DNA of 64,000 nucleotides from Aquimarina muelleri DSM 19832 (lineage in GTDB: Bacteria; Bacteroidota; Bacteroidia; Flavobacteriales; Flavobacteriaceae), in the NCBI RefSeq assembly GCF_000430665.1, contig NZ_AUML01000029.1, positions 1-64,000 of the forward strand, written 5' to 3'. Position numbers and translations under genes: made by a program. Position 1 is the first letter of the stretch, and each line of letters opens with the position of its first letter. Positions 1 to 8,001 of this stretch are shown one piece after another. The notes beneath the pieces were generated by a model that searched no databases, was not told the DNA's origin, and was given only the letters and a program-made list of their open reading frames with translations.

Positions 1-146
1 TAGCCACGATTAGAACCGGGTTCAGGTAAATCTAATTCAGACATATACTCCCGAATCCCTGTTTGATCTATAAATCTTTTCATCAAACTCATACCCCCAA
101 AAGGAGTGACTTGTTTATCTGAATACTCAATAGGAAGGTTAACCAT
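1..146 (-). CDS. IS1380-family transposase, N-terminal part (runs off the left edge)
   Basis: Translating the minus strand from an ATG at 146-144 gives 48 open codons to the window edge. The peptide contains VTPFGGMSLMKRF followed by a short helix and LPEPGSNRGY, the N-terminal pattern I know from IS1380-family transposases. An in-frame TAG lies upstream, so this ATG is the first available start. The rest of the gene is outside the window, so it is unknown whether the element is intact. DDE catalytic residues lie further downstream and cannot be checked. A candidate element end is at 211-229. Family assignment is by motif recognition over a short piece, hence moderate confidence. Confidence 0.7.
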   Translation of the reverse strand, partial: MVNLPIEYSDKQVTPFGGMSLMKRFIDQTGIREYMSELDLPEPGSNRG

Positions 147-210
147 ATGGGTGAAATTTAAAATATAACCTAAAGCTAGTAATAATCAATAGGAATAACA
201 ATAATTTAAA

Positions 211-233
211 CCCTATTGCATAATTCAGGTTAA
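211..233. mobile_element. Candidate IS1380-type element terminus with TTAA flank
   Basis: Reading outward from the transposase gene, the minus strand reaches CCTGAATTATGCAATAGGG (229-211), and the next four bases on the plus strand (230-233) are TTAA. IS1380-type ends that I recall (for example ISEcp1) begin with CCT, and the family is related to piggyBac elements, which target TTAA. The 65-base gap to the transposase start is a plausible leader. The other end is outside the window, so inverted-repeat pairing and target duplication cannot be confirmed. Confidence 0.45.
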
Positions 234-535
234 ACCAACAATCTTTCATTTTGGATAAACAAACGTTATAATCAATAACACAAGTCATAGTCAAATAGGA
301 ACACTAGGAGAAGTAATAAATAATTTCAATCTAAATATCTTTGGCTCCCTAAATACAATTTATGTAGTAGTACAATATCTAGGTAAAAATCCCACCTAAT
401 TGCTGTACTTACGAACACAACCCTGCTCATTTAAGATTTTAATTCGCTCGGACGTTCATGTAAATAAACTATATTTACCATTTAATGTACACATATTATA
501 TATAAATCAAAGCAATTTAATACTAGATCGAAAGG
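234..535. other. Gene-free stretch between IS end and small membrane gene
   Basis: No convincing reading frame on either strand. It holds a short inverted repeat, TAGGT at 392-396 paired with ACCTA further right, beside more GC-rich text than is usual for spacers here (about 380-460). It could be the remains of whatever the insertion element landed in, or a regulatory region for a gene that is gone. I cannot assign a role. Confidence 0.4.
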
Positions 536-691
536 TTATTTCTTTTTGCTACGGCTCCTAATTTTTATAAGCTTCGAAAAAAACTTAAAAAACGCAGTAG
601 AACCAAGTAGCTCAGGCATATCTACCTTGCTCCAACTCATAAACCAGGCATTGCCTACAATCAAAAAAATACCGATAAATAATATAAACAT
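536..691 (-). CDS. Small membrane protein, 51 residues, possibly with a damaged start
   Basis: The minus strand from ATG 691-689 to TAA 538-536 encodes 51 residues: a hydrophobic helix at about 2-19, the segment WFMSWSKVDMPELLG, then a strongly basic tail ending RSRSKKK. This inside-positive, single-helix layout is typical of small inner-membrane proteins. The same frame stays coding-like upstream (K-S-L-L-K-I-T-I-I-A-V-L), but an ATG-GTT is followed at once by TAA (730-728). Either translation starts at 691 with a short helix, or one substitution has broken the natural start. Divergent from the secreted-protein gene at 800. No function recognised. Confidence 0.5.
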   Translation of the reverse strand: MFILFIGIFLIVGNAWFMSWSKVDMPELLGSTAFFKFFSKLIKIRSRSKKK

Positions 692-799
692 AAGTACAGC
701 AATGATTGTTATCTTTAATAGACTTTTTTAAACCATAAAACACTCTTGTAAATAAGTAGCAAAAGTGATTATAAGCATTACAATAAAACGCACCTAATA

Positions 800-1498
800 A
801 TGAAGACTTTTGAAATTAATATAGTAATTCTACTACTCGTATTCATTCAATTTTCAGGATATACGCAATCAGAAAAGAATATGTCGAACAACTCCTTGGT
901 TATACCTTTAAAAATCGGAAAAAATCCTAGCACTCAATTGGAGACATTAGTTATAGAACCTGCCAATCTATTCATCCAATCAAAACCAGTAAATAAACCC
1001 TTTTCGCATATTCAACTAGAATTAAATATAATTGACAATAATAGTAGATACACTACTTTTCTCTGGAATTATAATGAGTCTAATGGTAGTCAAAAAATAA
1101 ACTATCCGAAAGCATACCAAAACTACTCTTTTAATTTAAAAATGAATAAAGAAGAGATTGAGTTAGTTGTTGAAAAATTAGACTTTGGCAAAGCAATGTT
1201 TATTGATTTAGGGCAAACAGCAGTTATCGGAAACCTTACAATTCTATTTGAAGATTGTATTGGAGAATGGTCCGTTGATATAAATGGAAATCAAACAGAT
1301 GCCTTTAATACCTATAACATTTCGCTATCAGAAGAAAATGAGCAGAAGACCGTCTCATTTATGTCCCTAAATAAAAATACTGATAAGGAGCTATCGATAG
1401 AATGGAAGAATTATAAAATTTTGGTTTTAGAAGATTCTGAAAAAGCATTAAAGCTAATGGTGGTTAATAACAATTCTAAGCAAAATAAAAATAGGTAA
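800..1498 (+). CDS. Secreted protein of unknown function, 232 residues
   Basis: An N-terminal signal peptide is visible: a hydrophobic run at about residues 8-20 followed by a likely cleavage after G-Y-T before QSEK. The mature part alternates hydrophobic and polar residues (for example the segments around 65-75 and 140-150), suggesting a beta-rich fold, and contains a single cysteine in the ILFEDC segment. I recognise no catalytic motif, no lipobox and no C-terminal type IX sorting domain. Its start is well defined by the signal peptide. It stands alone between a divergent small gene and yebC, in the accessory edge next to the insertion element. Function unknown. Confidence 0.7.
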   Translation: MKTFEINIVILLLVFIQFSGYTQSEKNMSNNSLVIPLKIGKNPSTQLETLVIEPANLFIQSKPVNKPFSHIQLELNIIDNNSRYTTFLWNYNESNGSQKINYPKAYQNYSFNLKMNKEEIELVVEKLDFGKAMFIDLGQTAVIGNLTILFEDCIGEWSVDINGNQTDAFNTYNISLSEENEQKTVSFMSLNKNTDKELSIEWKNYKILVLEDSEKALKLMVVNNNSKQNKNR

Positions 1499-1841
1499 TC
1501 AAGTAGATAATAGATTACAATTTTATTGAGTTTACCGAAACACTTCTCACAGTTCTACTTAGTTAATCAAAGTACAACCTGTCTGCACACATATCTCATA
1601 ACAGACAGTAACACATCCTATTCTTTTATCTCTGTATATGGTAGTAATAGTATCTAGCATAGAGCTTTGCGTTACTGCCTAGCCGCTTCGCTCACTGCCC
1701 CCATCTAGCTTATTCACTAAAAACATCTATCAGATGTTGCATATTCTTAAAAATATAATAACCTTTACTTGAAATTACATAAACATTTGTCAAAAACTTG
1801 GTTTCTACTTATGTTTGTATTCAGATTTTTAAATTTAGCAT
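1499..1841. other. Gene-free stretch with two imperfect 20-base tandem units
   Basis: This 343-base spacer separates the orphan secreted gene from yebC. It carries an island of unusual composition at 1660-1699 made of two adjacent 20-base units, TAGAGCTTTGCGTTACTGCC and TAGCCGCTTCGCTCACTGCC, which share the ends TAG and ACTGCC. The yebC promoter should be near its right end, where AT-rich sequence resumes (about 1740-1830), but I found no exact TAnnTTTG box. No reading frame is convincing. Confidence 0.4.
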
Positions 1842-2567
1842 ATGGGAAGAGCTTTTGAATTTCGAAAGGCACGTAAAATGAAACGTTGGTCAGCAATGGC
1901 TAAAGCGTTTACCAGAATTGGTAAAGATATTGTAATGGCTGTAAAAGAAGGTGGGCCAGATCCTGCTTCTAACTCTCGCCTTAGAGCAGTAATCCAGAAT
2001 GCCAAGTCTGTGAACATGCCTAAAGACAATATTGAAAGAGCTATCAAAAAAGCTTCAGACAAAGATCAAGGAGATTATAAAGAAGTACTTTTTGAAGGGT
2101 ATGCCCCTCATGGAATTGCTATTTTGGTAGAAACAGCGACGGATAACAATAATCGAACGGTTGCTAATATAAGGTCTTATTTTAATAAATGTGATGGAAA
2201 TTTAGGCACATCTGGTTCTGTTGAGTTTATGTTTGATCACACCTGTAACTTTAGAATTAATAGTGAAGGACTGGATCCAGAAGAATTAGAACTTGAATTT
2301 ATTGATTATGGAGCCGAAGAAGTTTTTCAGGATGAAGATGGTATACTAATCTATGCACCTTTTGAAAGTTTTGGTGCTATACAAAAAGAGTTAGAAAGCC
2401 GGGAGATAGAAATTCTGTCTTCAGGATTTGAACGTATACCACAGGTGACTAAAAAACTAACTCCAGAGGAAGCTGCTGATGTAGAAAAATTATTAGAAAA
2501 AATAGAAGAAGATGACGACGTGCAGAACGTATACCATACAATGGAAGAGTCCTCTTCAGAAGAATAA
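1842..2567 (+). CDS. yebC: YebC/PmpR-family (TACO1-like) protein
   Basis: The 241-residue product has the YebC family start (MGRAFEFRKARKMKRWSAM), then the conserved KEGGPDPASNSRLR and NMPKDNIERAIKK segments, and the middle GSVEFMFDH motif. Family members were first described as DNA-binding regulators and are now also linked to relief of ribosome stalling at proline-rich sequence. Length matches the family. The C terminus ends in an acidic, serine-rich tail (EEDDDVQNVYHTMEESSSEE). It is a single gene, convergent with glyA, sharing a bidirectional terminator at 2586-2621. Cytoplasmic. Which of the two proposed roles applies here cannot be told from sequence. Confidence 0.92.
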   Translation: MGRAFEFRKARKMKRWSAMAKAFTRIGKDIVMAVKEGGPDPASNSRLRAVIQNAKSVNMPKDNIERAIKKASDKDQGDYKEVLFEGYAPHGIAILVETATDNNNRTVANIRSYFNKCDGNLGTSGSVEFMFDHTCNFRINSEGLDPEELELEFIDYGAEEVFQDEDGILIYAPFESFGAIQKELESREIEILSSGFERIPQVTKKLTPEEAADVEKLLEKIEEDDDVQNVYHTMEESSSEE

Positions 2568-2585
2568 AAATGTTTTTGTTTGCAC

Positions 2586-2621
2586 AAAAAAAGAGTTTAG
2601 TAGTACTAAACTCTTTTTTTT
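2586..2621. terminator. Bidirectional terminator between yebC and glyA
   Basis: A 9-bp stem (AGAGTTTAG at 2592-2600 with CTAAACTCT at 2606-2614, 5-base loop) is flanked by A7 on the left and T8 on the right, so it can end transcription from both converging genes. Confidence 0.85.
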
Positions 2622-2643
2622 ATCCTATTAAGAGGTAACCATC

Positions 2644-3915
2644 TTATACAAATAAAGGTTTGTTTGCCATCATTTCATTAACATCATCGGCAATACCATG
2701 TAATATCTCTTCGTTTTCTATGTTAACAATTACCTTGTCTATTAATTCTACAATAGCCAACATATCCTCTTCTTTTAATCCACGAGTAGTAACCGCAGAA
2801 ACACCAATACGAATTCCTGATGTTACAAAAGGAGACTGGTCATCAAAAGGTACCATATTTTTGTTAACCGTAATTTCGGCAACACCTAATGCTTCTTCTG
2901 CTTGTTTGCCTGTAACTCCTTTATTTCGTAGATCGATCAACATCATGTGATTATCTGTACCTCCAGAAATAACTTCATATCCTTTCTTTACAAAAGCAGC
3001 AGCCATAACCGCAGCATTTTTCTTTACTTGTACGATATAATGTAAAAAATCATCTGTCAAGGCTTCTCCAAATGCGATTGCTTTTGCAGCGATTATATGC
3101 TCTAAAGGCCCTCCTTGGTTTCCAGGAAATACAGCACTATCTAACAATGAGGACATCATCCTTTTCTTACCATTTTTTAAAGTAATCCCAAAAGGATTCT
3201 CAAAATCTTCCCCCATAAGGATAAGACCTCCTCTTGGACCACGTAATGTTTTATGTGTTGTTGTAGTAACTACATGACAATGCGGGATAGGATCTGAAAT
3301 CACTCCTTTTGCAATTAGTCCTGCTGGATGAGCTATATCTGCAAAAAGAATTGCTCCTACACTATCTGCTATTTCTCTAAATCTTTTGTAATCAATCTCT
3401 CTTGAATATGCAGATGCACCTGCAATGATTAATTGTGGTTTTTCTGCTAAAGCAATTTCTTGGATTTTATCATAATTTAATCTTCCCGTCTCTTTATCCA
3501 CTCCATAAAAAGCTGTCTTATACAATTTACCCGAAAAATTAACTGGAGATCCATGTGTTAAATGCCCCCCATGAGAAAGATCAAAACCTAATATTTTATC
3601 TCCTGGTTTAAGACACGCATGATACACTGCCGTATTTGCCTGAGAGCCCGAATGAGGTTGCACATTAGCATACGTTGCACCAAACAATTCTTTAGCTCGA
3701 TCAATAGCTATCTGTTCTACAACATCTACTACGGCACACCCACCATAATATCTCTTGCCTGGATACCCCTCGGCATATTTATTAGTTAGTACAGACCCAG
3801 CAGCTTCCATTACTTGTTCACTCACAAAGTTTTCTGAAGCAATAAGTTCTAATCCGTTGATTTGACGTTCTTTTTCGTCCTGAATCAAATCAAATATTTG
3901 TTCGTCGCGTTGCAT
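2644..3915 (-). CDS. glyA: Serine hydroxymethyltransferase
   Basis: Catalyses serine plus tetrahydrofolate to glycine plus 5,10-methylene-tetrahydrofolate, the main cytosolic source of one-carbon units. The 423-residue product shows the [10 protein letters not shown] start region, the [13 protein letters not shown] substrate segment (about 48-59), the HSGSQAN motif (88-94), and the PLP-binding lysine in [14 protein letters not shown] (Lys222). Length is normal for bacterial GlyA. Single gene with its own promoter in the 336-base AT-rich divergent spacer shared with the fumarylacetoacetase gene, and ended by the terminator at 2586-2621. Nothing unusual seen. Confidence 0.97.
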   Translation of the reverse strand: MQRDEQIFDLIQDEKERQINGLELIASENFVSEQVMEAAGSVLTNKYAEGYPGKRYYGGCAVVDVVEQIAIDRAKELFGATYANVQPHSGSQANTAVYHACLKPGDKILGFDLSHGGHLTHGSPVNFSGKLYKTAFYGVDKETGRLNYDKIQEIALAEKPQLIIAGASAYSREIDYKRFREIADSVGAILFADIAHPAGLIAKGVISDPIPHCHVVTTTTHKTLRGPRGGLILMGEDFENPFGITLKNGKKRMMSSLLDSAVFPGNQGGPLEHIIAAKAIAFGEALTDDFLHYIVQVKKNAAVMAAAFVKKGYEVISGGTDNHMMLIDLRNKGVTGKQAEEALGVAEITVNKNMVPFDDQSPFVTSGIRIGVSAVTTRGLKEEDMLAIVELIDKVIVNIENEEILHGIADDVNEMMANKPLFV

Positions 3916-4251
3916 GAATTGATAGTTTGTTAATAAAGGTGTAAAAATAGGGAATCCATTCCTTAAATAAGTCTAAATAGCGTCTAATAAATATAAACAA
4001 CTTGTTCACAGCTTAGCTACATATTTCTAAAAAAAGACATATTCTTTTTAGAGTTCATTTTTTTTATATAAAAAAACATATAACTTTAAAGAGAGAAAAT
4101 TCGTTAATTAATTTAGATAGATGTTTTTATAAAAATAATAACATATCTTACCATTAATTTAAATATTTTTTACACTTATAAAAACTTTTAACCGCTCGAA
4201 AATTATATATTTGATTATAAAAATTATAACAACCGTATTAAAAAAACAATA
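3916..4251. other. AT-rich divergent promoter region, glyA / fahA
   Basis: This 336-base spacer lies between the divergent starts of glyA and the fumarylacetoacetase gene and must hold both promoters. A TATATTTG box at 4206-4213 suits the plus-strand gene. I see no exact box for glyA and no reading frame. Long A and T runs (4060-4150) suggest an UP-like or curved element, which is only an inference. Confidence 0.5.
4206..4213 (+). promoter_or_regulatory. Candidate -7 box for the fumarylacetoacetase gene
   Basis: TATATTTG matches the Bacteroidota -7 consensus TAnnTTTG, 38 bases before the ATG. No clear TTG is found 19-21 bases upstream, so this is a half-supported promoter. Confidence 0.4.
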
Positions 4252-5532
4252 ATGCCCATAACTGCAAATTATCCAGATAGAAAAACATGGATTGAAACAC
4301 CCCACAACACGGATTTCCCTATACAGAATATCCCTTTTGGGGTTTTTCTTACAAGGGATGATATTATAACTATAGGTACTAGAATCGGAGATACAGCTAT
4401 TGATCTTGGGGCACTACACCAATTAGGTTATTTTAGCGATATTCCTTTAACAGATGATATTTTTTTACAAGACACCTTAAATGATTTTATTTCTGATGGA
4501 AAAAAAACATGGAGGTTGGTTCGTAATAAAATTGCTGAAATTTTTGACGACAAAAACGATACTTTAAAAAACAACGAAAACCACAGAAAAGAAGTCTTAT
4601 TCTCTTTGGATGAGATCGAAATGCAATTACCAGTTAGTATTGGAGATTATACAGATTTTTATAGTAGTATAGAACATGCTACCAATGTTGGAAAAATGTT
4701 TAGAGATCCAGAAAATGCTTTACTTCCTAATTGGTTACACATGCCTGTAGGGTATCATGGGCGTAGTAGCTCTATTATCCCATCAAATATCCCTATACAC
4801 CGCCCACAAGGTCAAAAACTTATTAATGGCGCTACAGAACCTATTTTTGGACCATCGAGATTAGTAGATTTTGAACTAGAAATGGCTTTTATTACTACCG
4901 ATGCTAATCATTTAGGAGAACCTATTCCTATTGAGGAAGCTGAAGATTATATATTTGGCTTAGTATTATTTAATGACTGGAGTGCCAGAGATATTCAAAA
5001 ATGGGAATATGTGCCTCTTGGTCCATTTTTAGGTAAAAACTTCGCATCTTCTATATCTCCTTGGATTGTAACCCTGGATGCTTTAGAACCATATAGAACA
5101 AAAGGACCTAAACCATTAAAAAAACAACTACCCTACCTTCAATATAAGGGAGACAAAAGCTTTGATATAAAACTGGAAGTAGCTATTAAACCAGAAAAGC
5201 AAGAAGAAACAGTAGTTTCCAGAAGTAACTTTAAGCACATGTACTGGAATATGGCACAACAACTTACACATCATACAGTTAATGGCTGCCCAGTAAACTC
5301 AGGTGATTTAATGGGTAGTGGAACCCTATCTGGGCCTACACCAGAGTCTTACGGGTCTATGCTAGAGCTAAGTTGGCGAGGCGAAAAACCTGTGCAACTT
5401 AATGCTGGTGGCAGTCGTAAGTTTATTGAAGATAATGATACCGTAATTATTAGAGGGTATTGTGAAAAAGAAGGAGCTAGAATAGGATTTGGTGAAGTTT
5501 CTACAAAATTACTCCCTGTATTTAAAAAATAA
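4252..5532 (+). CDS. fahA: Fumarylacetoacetase
   Basis: Hydrolyses 4-fumarylacetoacetate to fumarate and acetoacetate, the last step of tyrosine and homogentisate breakdown. The 426-residue product has the N-terminal domain opening NIPFGVFLTRDD and the catalytic FAH domain with MPVGYHGRSSSI, FELEMAF, LFNDWSARDIQKWEYVPLGP and GKNFASSISPW, which includes metal-binding acidic residues and the active-site region. Length fits the family. It stands alone: no hmgA or hppD is next to it, so the pathway must be completed elsewhere in the genome. Ended by a strong terminator at 5552-5586. Cytoplasmic. Confidence 0.95.
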   Translation: MPITANYPDRKTWIETPHNTDFPIQNIPFGVFLTRDDIITIGTRIGDTAIDLGALHQLGYFSDIPLTDDIFLQDTLNDFISDGKKTWRLVRNKIAEIFDDKNDTLKNNENHRKEVLFSLDEIEMQLPVSIGDYTDFYSSIEHATNVGKMFRDPENALLPNWLHMPVGYHGRSSSIIPSNIPIHRPQGQKLINGATEPIFGPSRLVDFELEMAFITTDANHLGEPIPIEEAEDYIFGLVLFNDWSARDIQKWEYVPLGPFLGKNFASSISPWIVTLDALEPYRTKGPKPLKKQLPYLQYKGDKSFDIKLEVAIKPEKQEETVVSRSNFKHMYWNMAQQLTHHTVNGCPVNSGDLMGSGTLSGPTPESYGSMLELSWRGEKPVQLNAGGSRKFIEDNDTVIIRGYCEKEGARIGFGEVSTKLLPVFKK

Positions 5533-5551
5533 AAACACTATCAACTACTAT

Positions 5552-5586
5552 AAAACCCCGAGAAATCTGTTTTCGGGGTTTTTTTA
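5552..5586 (+). terminator. Rho-independent terminator after fahA
   Basis: A 10-bp stem, AAAACCCCGA at 5552-5561 with TCGGGGTTTT at 5573-5582 around an 11-base loop, runs into a T tract to 5585. Confidence 0.85.
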
Positions 5587-5668
5587 TTACCTTTTGGCAT
5601 CAAAGTTGTCATTACTACCCCAAATCTAATACCAATTTAATTTTGAAATAGGTATAAAAACTGTAAAT

Positions 5669-6856
5669 ATGAAAAAACTACTACTTTTACTAGTCATAAT
5701 TATAATCACTTTTTCTTGTAGTAGTGTTAAGAAAACCGAAAAGGCTCTTAATACAGGAAACTATGACCAGGCAATAAATATTGCGCTAAGCAAACTTAGA
5801 ACAAACAAAAACAAAAAAGGAAAGCAACCATATATCCTAATGCTAGAGCAAGCATACGATAAAGCTATAGATCGGGATAAAAATGCAGTTATTTTTTTAG
5901 AAAAAGAAGAAAACCCTGCAAATCTTGAACGCATATATAACACCTATTTATCTTTAAAGAAAAGACAAGAACGAATCAAACCATTATTACCTTTATACGT
6001 AGTCGAAGAAAGCAGAACCGCTAATTTCTCTATAGATAACTATGACCAAAAAATCATAAATACCAAAGAAAAACTCTCTAGATACTTATACAATAATGCT
6101 AAATCTTTATTATCCTCAGCAAGAAAGAAATTAGAATATCGAAATATATATGAAGACCTGATATATCTAGACAAAATTACACCCAATTATAAAAATACTC
6201 GGGAGATGATAGAAGAAGCTCATGAAAAAGGAACCGATTTTATAAAAGTAACAATGCAAAATAATACAAATGTTATTATTCCTAAAAGATTAGAAAGTGA
6301 TTTACTTAATTTTAGCACATATGGCCTTGATGATCTATGGACTGTTTATCATAGTCGCCCCCAACGATCTATATTATACAACTATGCAATGATTGTAGAT
6401 TTAAGAGAAATCAATATATCACCTGAACAAATCAAAGAGAAACAATTAAAAAAAGAAAGATTGGTTAAAGATGGGTGGGAATATTTATTAGATGAAAACG
6501 ATGAAATTGTAATTGATGATAAAGGAAAAAAGGTTAAAGTAGATAAACTGATAAAAGTACAGTGCGAATATTATGAATTTACCCAATTTAAAGCGGCTAA
6601 TGTAGTAGGTAATGTACAATACAAAAACCTAGAAACAAAACAACTTCTAGATGCCTTTCCTATAGTCAGTGAGCATGTTTTTCAACACACCTATGCTAAT
6701 TACAATGGAGACAAACGCGCTCTTGAAGATCCATTGCTGGGCTATCTAGGACTAAAGTCTGTTCAGTTTCCGTCCAATGAACAAATGGTTTATGACTCTG
6801 GTGAAGATTTAAAAAATAAAATAAAAAAGATTATTACCACCTATCGTTTCAAATAA
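5669..6856 (+). CDS. Lipoprotein of unknown function, 395 residues
   Basis: A lipoprotein signal is clear: MKK, a hydrophobic run, and a lipobox ending T-F-S-C with the acylated cysteine at residue 17, followed by serines. The region after it (KTEKALNTGNYDQAINIALSKL) reads like one tetratricopeptide-type helical repeat, and much of the first half is helical and rich in lysine and asparagine. The second half contains WEYLLDENDEIVIDDKGKK and a beta-like portion. I do not recognise a named family; similar unnamed lipoproteins are common in Flavobacteriaceae. It precedes the Crp/Fnr gene by 67 bases but that gene has its own -7 box, so cotranscription is not certain. Envelope location is inferred from the lipobox. 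Confidence 0.75.
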   Translation: MKKLLLLLVIIIITFSCSSVKKTEKALNTGNYDQAINIALSKLRTNKNKKGKQPYILMLEQAYDKAIDRDKNAVIFLEKEENPANLERIYNTYLSLKKRQERIKPLLPLYVVEESRTANFSIDNYDQKIINTKEKLSRYLYNNAKSLLSSARKKLEYRNIYEDLIYLDKITPNYKNTREMIEEAHEKGTDFIKVTMQNNTNVIIPKRLESDLLNFSTYGLDDLWTVYHSRPQRSILYNYAMIVDLREINISPEQIKEKQLKKERLVKDGWEYLLDENDEIVIDDKGKKVKVDKLIKVQCEYYEFTQFKAANVVGNVQYKNLETKQLLDAFPIVSEHVFQHTYANYNGDKRALEDPLLGYLGLKSVQFPSNEQMVYDSGEDLKNKIKKIITTYRFK

Positions 6857-6880
6857 TAAACTATTCTACGATCTATAATT

Positions 6881-6888
6881 TATCTTTG
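6881..6888 (+). promoter_or_regulatory. Candidate -7 box for the Crp/Fnr gene
   Basis: TATCTTTG fits TAnnTTTG and lies 35 bases before the start codon. A matching upstream TTG was not found. Confidence 0.45.
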
Positions 6889-6923
6889 TACAAGATCTTA
6901 ACCTATACTAGACCTATTTTAAT

Positions 6924-7520
6924 ATGATCGATCCTAAAATCTTACTTAACTCAGGAGGGAAATTAAAAAAATATAACCGTGGGGAAGTTCTTTTTGAAGA
7001 AGGAGCTACCGCTCGATACTATTATCAAGTGCATATCGGTGAAATTAAAATGAATAATTATAACCAAGACGGAAAGGAACACATACAAGGTATTTTTACT
7101 AAAGACAAAAGTTTTGGTGAACCTCCATTATTTGCAGATTTTAAATACCCTGCAAATGCCGAAGCTATTACAGACTCTGAAGTATGGCTATTATCTAAAC
7201 AAAAGTTTTTAACTCTCCTAGAAGAAAACCCAAAAATACACCACAAGTTCACTAGCACTTTAGCTTTACGCCTTTATTATAAAGCAATTATGGTTTCTGA
7301 AATATCTACCCAAGAACCAGAACATCGTATTCTTAGAATTTTAGATTACTTTAAAAAAAATAATTCTAAAAAAAACAGCTCTAATATTTACAAAGTAGAA
7401 CTCACAAGACAACAACTTGCTGATTTAACAGGATTACGTGTAGAGACTGTAATACGAAGTATTAAAAAACTAGAGCAAAAAGGAGAACTTTTTATTAAAG
7501 ACAGAAAAGTACATCGGTAA
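6924..7520 (+). CDS. Crp/Fnr-family transcriptional regulator, cysteine-free
   Basis: The 198-residue protein has a cyclic-nucleotide-binding-type beta barrel at about 12-115 (GEVLFEEGATARYYYQVHIGE and FGEPPLFADFKYPANAEA) and a winged helix-turn-helix at about 155-198 with LTRQQLADLTGLRVETVIRSIKKLE. The recognition helix keeps the E-x-x-x-R spacing that reads TGA-type half-sites in this family. It contains no cysteine at all, so it cannot be an iron-sulfur FNR; a haem or other ligand, or ligand-free action, is possible. A palindrome typical of its targets (TTATGA-N6-TCATAA) lies 20 bases after its stop, ahead of the small membrane protein and haemoglobin genes, suggesting they are its targets. 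Confidence 0.88.
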   Translation: MIDPKILLNSGGKLKKYNRGEVLFEEGATARYYYQVHIGEIKMNNYNQDGKEHIQGIFTKDKSFGEPPLFADFKYPANAEAITDSEVWLLSKQKFLTLLEENPKIHHKFTSTLALRLYYKAIMVSEISTQEPEHRILRILDYFKKNNSKKNSSNIYKVELTRQQLADLTGLRVETVIRSIKKLEQKGELFIKDRKVHR

Positions 7521-7539
7521 CTGTACTACCATACTATTC

Positions 7540-7557
7540 TTATGATTAGGGTCATAA
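7540..7557. promoter_or_regulatory. Crp/Fnr-type operator palindrome
   Basis: TTATGA (7540-7545), six bases, TCATAA (7552-7557): perfect 6-bp arms with the spacing of Crp/Fnr sites. Its centre (7548.5) is about 42-44 bases ahead of the start point predicted from the -7 box at 7579, the usual place for a class II activator. Confidence 0.6.
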
Positions 7558-7578
7558 AAACTTAATACCTGATTATAA

Positions 7579-7586
7579 TATCTTTG
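7579..7586 (+). promoter_or_regulatory. -7 box for the small membrane protein gene
   Basis: TATCTTTG, an exact TAnnTTTG match, 24 bases ahead of the ATG. The -33 position falls inside the palindrome at 7540-7557 and lacks a TTG, which fits a promoter that needs an activator. Confidence 0.55.
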
Positions 7587-7609
7587 ATTAATTTCTAAAA
7601 AAAGAAGTT

Positions 7610-7888
7610 ATGTATTCAAAGATATTAAAAGATTTCAAACAGATGTATATGGCGTACATCCCTCTTATGATTATAATTTCGAGTTGCTTAGGATCTGTTG
7701 CTGCAATGTATATTCTAATGCAAGAACGATCCTCACTTCAAGTTATAGAACTATCTGTATGCGTTATTGTATGTATGGTATTTAATGCTTCTATTTTAGC
7801 TCAAATGAAACCAAAATTTATTCTCAATCTATTAATAGCTAGTCTTTTTATTAATAGCTTACTAACCATTATCAATTTACCATATTAA
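7610..7888 (+). CDS. Small three-helix membrane protein, 92 residues
   Basis: Three hydrophobic segments are visible at about 16-36, 44-63 and 70-89, with a basic N terminus (MYSKILKDFK) and a short loop QMKPK. Two cysteines lie in the second segment and one in the first. I recognise no family. It sits between a Crp/Fnr regulator and a truncated haemoglobin gene, behind a promoter with a Crp/Fnr-type palindrome, and 113 bases ahead of the haemoglobin start, so a shared transcript is likely. This context suggests a role in oxygen or nitric oxide response, but that is inference from neighbours only. A clear ATG with AAAGAAG ribosome site supports the start. Confidence 0.7.
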   Translation: MYSKILKDFKQMYMAYIPLMIIISSCLGSVAAMYILMQERSSLQVIELSVCVIVCMVFNASILAQMKPKFILNLLIASLFINSLLTIINLPY

Positions 7889-8001
7889 TTAATAACCTTG
7901 GAGCCAAACTCATGAGGTATGCTTGTGGAAAATATATTTTGCTTTTGAGATAAGCCTAAGAGAATTAAACTCCACAATGTGGATCAAAATTACAGAGTCA
8001 A

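Noticed and set aside
546-731. Plus-strand 61-codon frame from a TTG
   Set aside because: It is the antisense of the better minus-strand membrane protein frame and has no protein-like features.
7890-8001. Second Crp/Fnr site directly before the haemoglobin gene
   Set aside because: CCAC-AAT-GTGG and CTCATGAG are palindromes but do not match the TTATGA-N6-TCATAA pattern.
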